Shown piece by piece: positions 24,401 through 35,829 of a stretch of DNA of 64,000 nucleotides. Where the stretch lies: the NCBI GenBank assembly GCA_030737875.1, contig CM060912.1:462276310-462340309 (forward strand). The letters run 5' to 3'. Source of the stretch: Allium sativum (lineage: Eukaryota > Streptophyta > Magnoliopsida > Asparagales > Amaryllidaceae). The notes beneath the pieces were generated by a model, which worked only from the letters and a program-made list of their open reading frames with translations, was not told the origin of the DNA and did no database searches. Positions within the stretch are counted from its first letter, which is position 1. Each line of letters starts with the position of its first letter. Both the position numbers and the translations under genes were made by a program.

Positions 24401-25613
24401 TAGATGAAACATCCAAGGGTTTCATTCTGCCGGTTTCTTTGCGATCTAGCAACGGGGGGCAACGGCCGCCAACGGGGGGCAACTACTACCAAGGTATATT
24501 TTTTATTTCGTAAAAAAAAATCCAGAAAGTACCCGATGTTGGAAGTTGTTTCCACGAAGCTGTTAGCGGTCGTTGCCGCATCCGTTGCTTATATTGTATG
24601 GCTAGTAGTAATCCCAAACAAAAAACTTACTTTTTCTCCCAAACAAAAAAAAAATCTTTTTCCCTCTTATAATACATATAATTCAAACCTAAATGTTGCG
24701 TATATAGACAAATAGAAGACTTAATTAAATATTCTAATTGGGCCTAAAAAATCTCCAAAATATATCTTTTACTTCTTTCCATTATAAAATCAATCAACAA
24801 AAATGGATATCTTTCCTCTTTCATACCTCACTGATTAATTGATTGATTGACAATATAATTAGCATCTTTCCTCCCATACAAATCAATATTAATTGATTGA
24901 TCAAATTGATTGAATGATTCATTTCCTCTTCAAAAAGTATTTGAATCAACAAATTCAACAAAAATAATTAAAACTCGAAACCTAGCCCCAAAACAAGTGT
25001 TCTAAAATTGTAATTTTGTAAAATTGCATGCAAATAATGTTAACATACATAATAGGTAGTGAAGTATCCAGATTCGCAACAAAATATGTAAAATATCTAA
25101 ATTTAAACAAATAAAATAATAAACAAAAAAATGCATGTGCTTGTGCTCTGATGTGACATGAAAATGATAACTAGATCCGACCATAAACCATAATTGTGTC
25201 GGGCTTATAAAGCTGTATCGAACCTCGTAGTATCTGGGTGGGGCTTGGGTCCAGTTTGCGTGATAATGGAAAGACTTGCACTTACATTAATTAGACTCCC
25301 TCGGAGGTAAATTGACCAAAATCCTTATAGTTAACATGCATAAATTTAATGATGCTTGTTACATTTAGCGTGCACTTGCGGCGAATGTGAATGGAGAATT
25401 GTGTATGACAGGTTAGTGAACATGTAGACATTTGCAAATAAAATGAGATATTTAGCTTAATATAGTAAATTATCAGTTCGGTTTATCGTGGAATATGCAT
25501 TTAATATTTATGAATAATAAAACTGCAAATTACTATATTTTCTTTGAACATTGCAATTATTAGGTTTCTTACATAAAAGCAAACAAAATAAACTAACAAA
25601 CTGAAGGAAGGTT
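24401..25613. other. AT-rich intergenic DNA
   Basis: It contains a G-rich direct duplication (AACGGGGGGCAAC near 24450 and again near 24472) and ATTGATTGATTG-type simple sequence (24830-24915). I see no gene. Confidence 0.4.
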
Positions 25614-25687
25614 CAGGAGGTGACAACCCCCCTAGGTATGCACGGGCAGCCAGGAGGTGACAACCCCCCTAGGTATGCAAGGGCAGC
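25614..25687. repeat. 37-bp tandem duplication
   Basis: The unit CAGGAGGTGACAACCCCCCT...GGGCAGC (25614-25650) is repeated at 25651-25687 with one change. It is GC-rich compared with its surroundings. Confidence 0.85.
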
Positions 25688-26500
25688 GCCCCTGCTAACT
25701 ATAGTCAACCTGGTCGGTCAGGTCGCCTCGATCCGAAAGGCAAATGTAGGTCTAGATTAACCTAGAAGGGAGGTGATTTGGGTTTATTTCAATTTTTTGC
25801 AGAATGAAAAATCAGCACCGATAAGAATCAAAGTAAATGTGGAAAAGTGAATAACACACAAAAATACTCAGCTTTGGCAAAACCCTGCCTATTGCCGCAT
25901 TCAAGGTTTCTACTAGAAATTAAAACAATCTATACACTTACAATATCTGTAAACTCGCAATACTCGCTCTCAATTGTCCTAAGCCAACGATCAAAACCTT
26001 GACACAATTTAATTCTCTAAGATGTGATTTCTCAAACTACAAACTCGTAATTTGATGCCTAGTTAAAATTTAAAATTTGTCGAAATAAAAACAATACAAT
26101 AAAAAAATAAACTAGACTCAAAACCCTAATTTAAATATTAAGCAAGACAATAAACATATGGTCGACCCCTTTTTCATTTAAGCTTTGTCACTTTGATATC
26201 GACCTCCCTTTTACTTTAATATACACTATTCTTTTGAAAATGAACTTATAGTTTTCTTAATTCAAAACCCACTGCTTCCTCCTGTATTTTGATCAGCTGA
26301 ATCTGGTACTTGAGAAGATGTTGGTCAAAGATTTAACGGTTGAATCTAGAGTTCGACTAATAACCGTAATTGCTTGGTAGAAAACTGGTATGATTTCAAT
26401 TCTGATTTTCTCTGAATTTGTATTTGAACTCTCTTGATTTGTTGTTGATGATATGGGTATATTTATAGGGTTTTCAATCCCTATATTCTCTGATTTCATG
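25688..26500. other. Possible LTR-derived sequence
   Basis: The stretch 25850-25985 (CTTTGGCAAAACCCTGCCTA, AGGTTTCTACTAGAAATTAA) resembles the conserved R/U5-like part of some copia LTRs, in which a CAAA(A/T)TTGCCTACG-type block precedes a TTTCTACTAT-type block. No partner LTR or target duplication was found. Confidence 0.25.
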
Positions 26501-27960
26501 AAAATGACCCGGTCATCTGCTTGTTGTAAATAAACGATTTTCTGGAAACTTTGAACCTGCTAAAAATAAATAATCTAAGATTTATGGAATGTTTGATTCG
26601 GTCTTCTTACCAAAATAAAAATTGTGAATCTCATTGGCCTTTGATGATAATATCCTTCGGCTTGGCATCCTTGACTGTTTCAACAATTTTAAATTTACTT
26701 GTTCCTTATTTTGCTTACCTGTTCGAATCTAGACCTGCATTGTGATTTCCTTTTGAACATAACTGGTATAAACATATGATATAACTTGATTTTGCATAAT
26801 TAATCAAGTAGATGCTACACTTTTTCATCTTTTACACTTGGCACTTGATTGATTTTCATTGCTAAGAACTATTCTATATGATTTGCCTAGAACCGCTGAA
26901 CAAATATTAAACTTGATCATGGTGCTGTAGTTGTCACTGTTTTGTATATGTTGGTCATGACTACACTTGAGTCGCTTTCCATGATTCATCCATTAAAAGA
27001 ACATATTTACACTTGATTTCTAGACTTTGTTGTTGTATGTTTGTTCACTGTTGTGCACTTGTGTTCTTGAGCTATGTTACCATTCACCTGAGTTTGCATG
27101 CTTTATGATCATGTGCACTTGCATTGTTCTGTTTTGATTACTTGTTGGACTTGTGTCATGCTTGTGGTTTTTACAATGTTGGCTTTGTATTAACCTTGAA
27201 CACTTACGTGTGCACTGCCATGCACTACCTTTCTTTAAACTGCTTCACTAGCCACTCTTGCATCTTTTACTTTGTTGCACTAGTCTCCTTCTTTTTAGCT
27301 TTAATTTGTTGACTGAGCCACTGGATTTTGTGCATTCGTTGTCTTGAAATTGATCGTTGTGTTACTTGAAATATCTAGCATGTTGTATTTTTATATTGCA
27401 TTGGTCTATGTTGGCCATGTTTTCTTTTGTTGTTAGACCTGAAATGCTTCATGTGCACTTGTACATTTTCAATATGATTGCAAGTTATGACCTGTAACAT
27501 TGTGTTAAGTTTGGGTTGTCTTGCAACCTTGCTGCCCTGATTCTACTTTTTGTCCACCATGTCTGGACCTTGAGCCTGTTGTATCCAGCCAATTGTTATT
27601 TCTCTTTGTTTTGTATTTGGATTTGAGATCGTTGTGCATTCATATGCTGGTCTTGTTTGCGCCAGTCTTAATTTTGAACTGTTGTACCATTGATGACTTG
27701 ATCTTATTTCTTTACTCTAGTTGCACCCTTGTATGCATCCATGTGTTGCTATTTATCAGACCTGCCATGTCTTGAAATTTTCTGGTCTGAACATGTACTT
27801 TTGTTGGTTTGAGCGTTGTGTTTTGTGCCTTATGCATGTCGGTCTGAATTTGTACTTTTACACTTGTTTTGATGCCGACTTGATTAGTTGCACATGCGCT
27901 TGTCGATTTTAAGCATATACTTGTATACACATATAAATGTATGTGTATATTCATATTTGT
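26501..27960. other. T/G-skewed region without recognisable gene
   Basis: From about 26800 the plus strand is strongly T-rich with repeated words such as TGCACTTG, GACTTGT and TTGTTG. The small ORFs here (for example 27521-27775) are a by-product of this composition, since leucine, cysteine and valine dominate. It could be non-coding spacer of a decayed retroelement. Confidence 0.3.
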
Positions 27961-28162
27961 GCTTGTGCATATAAGATACTTACATATATGTGAACGGTAA
28001 ACATGAAATTCACGAATTTATGTTGTGACCAAAATATAATTGCACTGAGTTGAATCAGTTGATTTGACATTTGCAGTTGTCCGTGAGGAAATAATATGTA
28101 ATTGACAACTGTAATATTTACAATATAGCACTGTGAATATTATACATTGATCGAGACGTAGA

Positions 28163-28208
<46 letters not shown>

Positions 28209-29788
28209 ACCACGTCTAAGAAAATGAAGAGAAACAACACAAATAATTAGGACAAATAAAAAACTTTATTAAATTTTATATTTGCATATTAAATTGTTTC
28301 TTTTTCAATTTACTGTTTTTTCCTAAATTGACAGGTACAACGAACGACTGGACAGAAATTGGAACAACACGGAAGATCAAAAAGATAAGAATGAGTGACA
28401 GAGTGATTGTATACATGTATATGAGTGAATGTGTGCAATTGAGTGATCAGTCTGTAGTGAAAAATATATGTGTATGTGACTATCTGTATTTTGTAACAGT
28501 GAGTTGTACAATAGTGGTGTCAAAAATTTGTACTATTTCAAATATTGAAATAAAATATTTTATTGAATAAAACAACTGTTTGAATATCAAATTCTGTGCA
28601 ATAACATTTTATTCAGCATAAATATTTATTTCTACGAGTGTATATGCACGTCCAGGTGCATCTACATCTAATTATAATATGCATGCATTAATAACATGTC
28701 AATTATCCTCTCTTTAGGAGTTAAATCACCTAATTGCTATTCAACAATACCTTATTTGATAATAAATCATTCATAAATTACTATATCATGTATCATAAAT
28801 CTATCATATTTAAACAAATAATAGTATGCAAAACCCCAGACGCAAACCCCACTCTTCTTAAAAAAAAAATTGTGAAGATTACTATATAATGGCTTAATTG
28901 AAGTTATTAATGCTTTTGGACAAACAATTTAATATATGTCTTCTGCACTGTCATATAAAACCATCCATACAAATACAGGATGTTAGTATGAAAGTTTTCA
29001 AAACTTTTTTAAAAGAAGGGTTTTTGAGGGTGAAAATCTAAATTTCAATTTCCATTTGCATACATCTGTGTAGATCAATATTCATAGATTTTATGATTAG
29101 AGGAGAAAATATAATAGCATGTATAAAAATGTAACAAAATTTCAATTTGTGATACCAATATCGTATAGTTTCTTTATTTTCCAGCTTCAGATTCACATGC
29201 ACCCCTGTAAACTAAATTCAGGAGAAAGCCTCTATGCTCATGTATTTATATCATAAATATACATGAAAAAAGCTTGTGTGCATTGTCCAGAACCCTCCCC
29301 TGTTCAAATTTTAGACTGATTCCTTTATTAAAAAAAACTTCATAGCATGGATTAAGTTCTGGTTCCAACTATGATCGAACCGGAATTCGCCCTAGAATTT
29401 TGTGCATTCTATTAGGAACTATATTCTAAATGCAAATTTATTTTAAACTGGTAGAAATGAATCTCATTCCAGAAAGAGAAATCTTCATCAGCATGCTTCT
29501 AGGTCAAGATTAAGATTGTTATACTGAAGAAAAAATTTCTGCTTCAGCCATTTCTTATGAAATCAATTCACTTTTGGTGAGATTGATGCATACCTTTTAT
29601 GCATAAATAAACCAACTGAATATGTACAATGGTACATCACAAAAATACCAAAGCAGGCTAAAGTTTTTTCAAAGATTTTAGTACATGTCATATTCATATA
29701 TTTGTATGATATCTTTCCTGACAATTTTCTTTGGTAATGACAGATGGATCTTCATTTGGACAAACTGAATTCAACATAAAGGAACAGG
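27961..29788. other. AT-rich intergenic DNA
   Basis: Holds the GT dinucleotide tract listed separately. No domain is readable in the 80-codon ORF at 28328-28570. Nothing else is recognised before the solo LTR. Confidence 0.4.
28166..28205. repeat. (GT)n microsatellite
   Basis: About 20 perfect GT dinucleotides. Confidence 0.95.
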
Positions 29789-30222
29789 CTCAATGTAACA
29801 CCCCGTAATTCTGTAACATTAAGTTTCGCAAATTAAAGTATAAATAAATTTTAAAATAAGAATCAAGGAAACGGGCTACGCCGTTGCGTTCGTCTCGAAA
29901 TTCTTCTTGGAAACGAGTCTGAGTTTTCGAGAAACGGAGTACGTATAAGGGAGATATGACCCTCCGAAGTTTCAAGGATTTTCAGAACAGAATAACAGCT
30001 CGAAATTCAAATTCAAATTCAAAACCCAGAACAGGCTGGGCGGGAAATTTCCCGCCCAGGACCAGGTCGACCTGGGGGTCGACCATAGTGTCGACCTCCC
30101 AGGGACCAGGTCGACCATAGTGTCAACCTGGGGGTCGACCTGGTGCTGAAACCCAGTTTTGAGCCTGGGTTCATTCTGATGTTTCTGGTCTCATTTTCAG
30201 TCTAGATTCGTCCGCCTAATCC

Positions 30223-30230
30223 TATATAAA
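30223..30230 (+). promoter_or_regulatory. TATA box of the solo LTR
   Basis: TATATAAA followed by CAGCCCCCTAGCC and a pyrimidine-rich stretch, a plausible U3/R promoter for the LTR. Confidence 0.5.
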
Positions 30231-32283
30231 CAGCCCCCTAGCCCGGTTCTCTTTACACCATTTCATTCTCTCCTTATGCTGCCTCTGGAATAATTGAAAT
30301 AAATAAATTTAAAATAAAACACGAAGACTATTCTTGAAGACTACGGCTAGGAATTGCATATTGGTGATTCAAATAAATTTAAAGCTTCAAGAATGGAAGC
30401 AAAGGCTAATTCAACGGTTGCGAGCAATGTCATGCAAATCATAGCAAATCACTTCAACGTTATCTTATTATCCTTTTCTGAAACCGATCAATGTAAGTCA
30501 GTTACTTTTTAGATTTGAACGTCTAGATCTATTTGTAGCATGAAATTAAATGAATATAAGAATATGCCTGATCTTCTCATTTGAATATGTGCTTGTATAT
30601 GACTTTGGATCTAATTAAGAACTATTGTGATTAATTACCGATGAGACTGTGCATATGCCTATGACGTTGAAAACTATTGTTAATGGCCTAAGACTGTGAC
30701 TGTGAACATAAGACAATGCTTATGCCTATGACTGTGAACATAAGACTATTGCCTACGACTATGATTCATGACTATGAGATTATTGCCTATGATTATGAAT
30801 ATAAGACTATTGTCTATGACCATGGCTTTGAAATTATTACAGTTAATTGCCTATGACTATTTAGGATAATTGCCTAGGACTATTTTGGTTAATTATCCAT
30901 GACTATTGTGGTTAATCGCCTATGATTCATAACTATGAGATTTCTACCTATGACCATGACTATGACTATTGTGGTTAATCGCCTAAGACTATTATAGTTA
31001 ATTGTTTACGCACATAACACTATAGTTACAAACCATGTTGTACACTGAACTGGCATTTTGTTGGATCTCATACCTAGGGTGTGACTTGCTTAGTTTATTT
31101 CTATTCGCTATTATGTACACCAAACCCACAGGATCCATTATCTTTGTATTTGTGTATTTTGGTTCGCTTTTTCATGCCTATTCTCTTATGTCAATTCTCG
31201 CGCTTATTCCCAGTTCCTTTTGTTAGTTTCATTTCATGAGCACCTAGAAACTTGTGGAATCATGTTATACGTACGACTACGGCGGGGGAATTTGGGCGTA
31301 ACTTAATTAAGATGATTTGGCATAACTAATATGTTAGCATAATCTGAATTGACTATAATAGTAAATATTACATGCATATTAGTCTTGGGCGTAAAATGGT
31401 AAATTGTTAATTGACCGCAAAGTATGTAATTGGCATGTAAGCCAAGTTTGGATATAAACTATAAACTAGAATATTAAATCTAGTTTTGACATGAACTGGT
31501 CTAATCTGGCATAAACTGCAAGTTGGATTAAACGATAGGTAAATCAAGATTTGGGCCTAGAATATAGGTATGAGCATGACAAATAAAATTGATATAGGCC
31601 AAATTTGTTTAAAAGAGTTGTTAGCAATTTACATATAGACAAAAAGGATGAATATGTAAATCTAGAAGAGACGAATATGGCTAACCCGAGGTTAAATTGA
31701 GTTACAGTATAAGACTGCCCGGAACCGCCCGGCAAGTCCAGCAGCCATAACAATACCTATCTAATGTGTGTGGTTAGGGCATTGAGCCCAAAAGGACCCG
31801 AGGTTAGACTGAGTTGCGGTGTAAATCTGCCCGGAACCGACCAGCACATCCAGTGACCGCAACAATATCTATCTAATGTGAGTGGTTGGTGCTTTAAATG
31901 AATAATTTAAAGCTAAGAAACGGTTAAGCTATAATGGGAGGGTTAAGTCCATAGGAACACCTAACCAATTTAACATGTTAACAAGACAAGACTTGTGGGG
32001 GTTAAATAACCGATCTAACATGTTAACCAAACCAGATGATAGGGTTAAGTACACTTAGAACACTTAACCGTTTTAGCATGAGTAGGGTTAAGTTAATGAG
32101 AATCGCTTAACCAATATAACCTGATAAACGAGTAAGGTTAAGGAACACTTAACCAATATAACTTGATTTGTGGTAGGGTTAAATCAACATGAACTACTGA
32201 TAACACTTAACCGGTTTAACATGACAAATGAATGGGTTAAGTTAACTTGAATTGACTAATGACACTTAACCAATCCAACTTGA

Positions 32284-32488
32284 CGAGAAACAGAACTAAA
32301 TAGTAAACCTTAGTTAAGAGGACTAAGTTGTAAACCTTAGTTAAGAAAACGATGATTCAGGAACTAAGTAGTAAACCTTAGTTAAGAAAACGATGATTCA
32401 AGAACTAAGTAGTAAACCTTAGTTAAGAGAACTAAGTTGTAAACCTTAGTTAAGAAAACGACGGTTCAGGAAACTAAGTAGTAAACCT
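32284..32488. repeat. Tandem repeat in the solo LTR
   Basis: Alternating copies of AACTAAGTAGTAAACCTTAG and TTAAGAAAACGATGATTCAG give units of about 41 and 70 bp. At least five AAACCTTAGTTAAGA blocks are present. Confidence 0.8.
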
Positions 32489-34082
32489 TAATAGAATACG
32501 TGAAGGAAGTGAACGTCCATATGATCTTAAAGAAGGCTCCAATGAACTGGGGTACGAAGCACATGGCTTTGAGGGGACGTGAGGGTACTCTTGGTATCCC
32601 TCTGTGAGGCTGCAGATGATCCGCCTGGGCTCACAGAGGTTAAGGTCTGCGTTAGAAGAACCAAGGGTATGCCTTGGTTGCAATATAAGGCAACCTAAAG
32701 ACTAGGATGGACCAGCGTGATTCGGCGAGACCAGTAGCCCTGTGATAGCAACTCGTCGTCTACCTACCATCTTGAGTCAATCGAGATACGTACAGCGGAA
32801 AGGTGGAGAACTCCAAAAGACCATATACTTGCTATCTAGTTATGGGTGCGGATGGCCATAGGTTAGTGGGGGCATAGAGGGCCTGCGTGTAGTTCTCATT
32901 TTTTCAAGGTGTGCCTTTCATTAGTTGAGTGAGGGGTCAGGTGGGACCATAGCCATTGGAAAAACAGACCTTAGCATCTGCATCGGCAGATATCTGAAAG
33001 CTCCCGACCGATTTCCGTGTTTCTTGATTTGCCCTGCCACGAGACTCGGGTCGCATATATAGAGGACATGTGCATCTAGACAGCGATAACGATCCACGAC
33101 ACATACGTGGGGAAAGTCTAGGAACATATACCACTCTGGGTAGTGTGTCCTAAATTAGGGGCGTCGTTCGATATGTAGCGTAATCCCTAGTTGAACCTAG
33201 GTCGCGTAAACCCTAAAATCCGAGAATTGTCCAATAGGTAGCATAAACCCCAGTAGCCCTGGGTAGTGTAAACCCTGGTTGGATCTAGGAAGCATTCTAT
33301 AGAAAACCCTAGATTAGATCTAGGTAATAAATAATAGGTGTACACCTGAAAACAACCACAATTTCGGAGACTGGGATCACGTTATTGTTTTATCAGTTTA
33401 TACAGATTACTAGTTGGACACTAGTTAGGTAGTGTAGAGATATAGAAACCAGAATAACAGGGTAATCGCAAAGTAGAAAAAGTATGGAAGCATATTCAGT
33501 TTATCAGTATATTCATCTTGTCGTTAGATCCAATTTATCAGTACATTTGGTTATATCTTGCCTTGGCATAGCTTGTGTTATCTTGTTAACCTTATCATCA
33601 TGGTATTACCTTATATTCAGTTAATCCATGTCATGTTGTTTTTACCTGTTCACATGCTGAAAGTTACTGAACTTACCAGAACTTATGTCTGACTCTGTTT
33701 TCTTTCGCTCTCTTGTCTTCCGTTGCCCCCCCCCCCCAGGTCCACAGGGAGGGAACGTTACTACTTAGCTCAGTTTTCTTTCCAAGCTGAAGATTAGTCG
33801 AAGTTTTGCTGGGATTTTCTTTTCCATTGCTATGGCTGGCTCACGCTACATTGGGGAATATAAATGTTATTTTATGCTTCTTTATTTTGTAAGACAGATA
33901 TTCTAGTATTGGAAAACAATTGTTGTACAAACTATTTTATCAATAAAGTAAAGTCCTATTTTCTGCTATTTTAAATTTTGTCTGTCTTGTAATTTATCTG
34001 TATCTTTTACCTATAACTCTCCACCGAAGTTAAGGCATTCCCTTTGTAAGTGACCTTAACGGATGTGGGGTGTTACACTCAA

Positions 34083-35004
34083 ACTTTGTATTTGGATATG
34101 TTCCTTTTGTAATACTACCGCAACATTATCGACTTTGTAATAATAAAACTCTCATGCTTATATGTAGTACCCGGGAGACACAACTGGGCATGCTTCCTTA
34201 TGATATCATGGAAAGCATGCATATGTGTATCTATTTGTATAGTTTTGAGTTTTAATATTGTACAGCATATAATGTTTGTCAAAACGTAACACATAATTAT
34301 AATAATTCTCATATACATGGTTACGAAGTTGTAACGTAACACATAATTATAATAGCAATTATAAGTTGTGTTTTTTCACATTTAGAATTTGAGGTAAATA
34401 CAGATACATGTAAGCTAGAGAATACACATGGTATTGCTACTTCCCTCTTTTATTAACCTCCAACCTGGCCCCACCCGTTATCTCTTCTATCTGAGTTAGC
34501 ATTATGTTAAAGCTCCATCATTGAACATAATTTCTTCCTTTCATTGCCAAAAGCACCACACAAATTGGCCAATAAACTGCAAAATATAGCCTATACTTCT
34601 CTAAAATTTACCTACCACTCTCCGCAAATTATACCAAATTGAATTTGATGAATTGAAACAAAAATTTTGTTAGAAAATGTTTGGAACATGAACATATTCA
34701 TTGAAAAAGCTTCAGCAGAAAATATGAGAGTCCATGGAAATAATAAATATTACAATTAGCCTGAAGGGATAAAGATTATTTGAACCACATAAAATGATAT
34801 ACATTGTTTAAACATAATTGCATATGAAATACTATCTCAAACAGAAAATATGAGAGTACATGTACCATTCAATGTAGAATATTAATAATAAATAAATAAA
34901 TAATTGCATTTGAAATACTACCTCAAACAGAAGAACCAATAGAAAAAATGAGCAATAAAGGACATATGGTTACCTCACATGTTATCCCAAATTAAAGACT
35001 TACA
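34083..35004. other. Intergenic or intron DNA upstream of pirin exons
   Basis: No coding blocks could be matched. The pirin N-terminal exon expected somewhere upstream was not found. The solo LTR probably lies in the 5' part of the pirin locus, but this is inference. Confidence 0.35.
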
Positions 35005-35829
35005 GTATTTGGTTTGATCTACATATTTGAGTTGAAGTATTTTGATCTATTTCTTCTTCTGGATGAGTTTTCTGGTATTGTATTGATTACCATGTAAAAG
35101 TCCATTAATTATATTATCTCTAATGAAATGGTAATAAAAAAATTATCCGAAAATATCAGTTACATCCCGTGCAGGATTTCCTGATCATCCTCATAGAGGT
35201 AAAACTAGTCCTATATTATCTTACCTTCTTGGCAAAAAGATTTGACGTGATTCGTACTACTTTGATTTTCGGGTTAAGAAATTGTCACATATATGTTGGA
35301 TGTAAGTACATATCTTTCTCTCCTATATATTGGCAAAAAATAAGTACTGAAATCAGTAATTGACTGACCACTTATCAAAATGTAAAAACATACATAGGGT
35401 ACAGTAACACAAGAAGATTTCCACTGACATGGAGGCACAATAAGAAGCGGTGACTTACAATGGATGACTGTAGGCAAGAGCATAGTGCATTCAGAAATGC
35501 CCTTTGGACTTGGACCTGCAAAAGACTTGCAGCTTTGGATCAACCTTTCTGCCAAATATAAAATGTGACATCATCTCATGCTTCCATGTTCAACTTACAT
35601 AGATGGAAACATGATATGTAGTATTAGTCAATATATTGGTATCATATATATGTGATACATAAAACTGTAGGATGGAGCTAAGATACCAAGAAATAGACAG
35701 TAAGGAAATAGAAACAACAACATCCAAAGAAGCCAATACCAGCATCAGAGTCATATCAGGAAAATGCAATGAGATTCAGTCTGCAGTGCACACAAAGACT
35801 CCCACATTATTTCTAGACATCACTCTAAA
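35005..35829 (+). pseudogene. Pirin-like cupin protein, 5' exons (pseudogene)
   Basis: Family knowledge: pirin is a small iron-binding nuclear cupin, and plant pirins take part in G-protein/ABA responses and flavonol turnover. Seen: exons at about 35005-35074 (FELKYFDLFLLLDEFS), 35160-35198 (VTSRAGFPDHPHR), 35274-35301 (EIVTYMLD), 35398-35564 (GTVTQEDF, SGDLQWMTVG, IVHSEMPFG, LQLWINLSAKYKM) and 35671-35829 (ELRYQEIDSKEIE, RVISGKCNEIQSAVHTKTP, TLFLDITL). Most introns keep GT/AG and correct phase. The four metal ligands are kept (two His in DHPHR, His and Glu in VHSEMP). A TGA lies in exon 4 after QEDFH. The last exon is cut by a 6.2-kb insertion at 35830, then by an inversion; its continuation is at 42074-42081 and 56907-56836. 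Confidence 0.88.

Larger units (their letters stand above)
29789..34082 (+). mobile_element. Solo LTR of a Ty3/gypsy-type element (4284 bp, TSD CTCAA)
   Basis: The unit 29794-34077 begins TGTAACACCCC and ends with the exact inverted copy GGGGTGTTACA. It is flanked by CTCAA on both sides (29789-29793, 34078-34082). There is no primer-binding site, polypurine tract or pol domain inside, so it is best read as one LTR left after LTR-LTR recombination. TG-CA ends, length and TGTAACACCCC are usual in plant chromoviruses. Internal features: GGTCGACC palindromes (30066-30150), a TATA box near 30223, CCTATGACTATGA-like repeats (30640-31010), GGGTTAAGT/CACTTAACC repeats (31930-32290) and an AATAAA near 33941. 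Confidence 0.8.

Noticed and set aside
35274..35555. 93-codon minus-strand ORF
   Set aside because: It is antisense to the pirin exons, which carry the recognisable cupin motifs on the plus strand.
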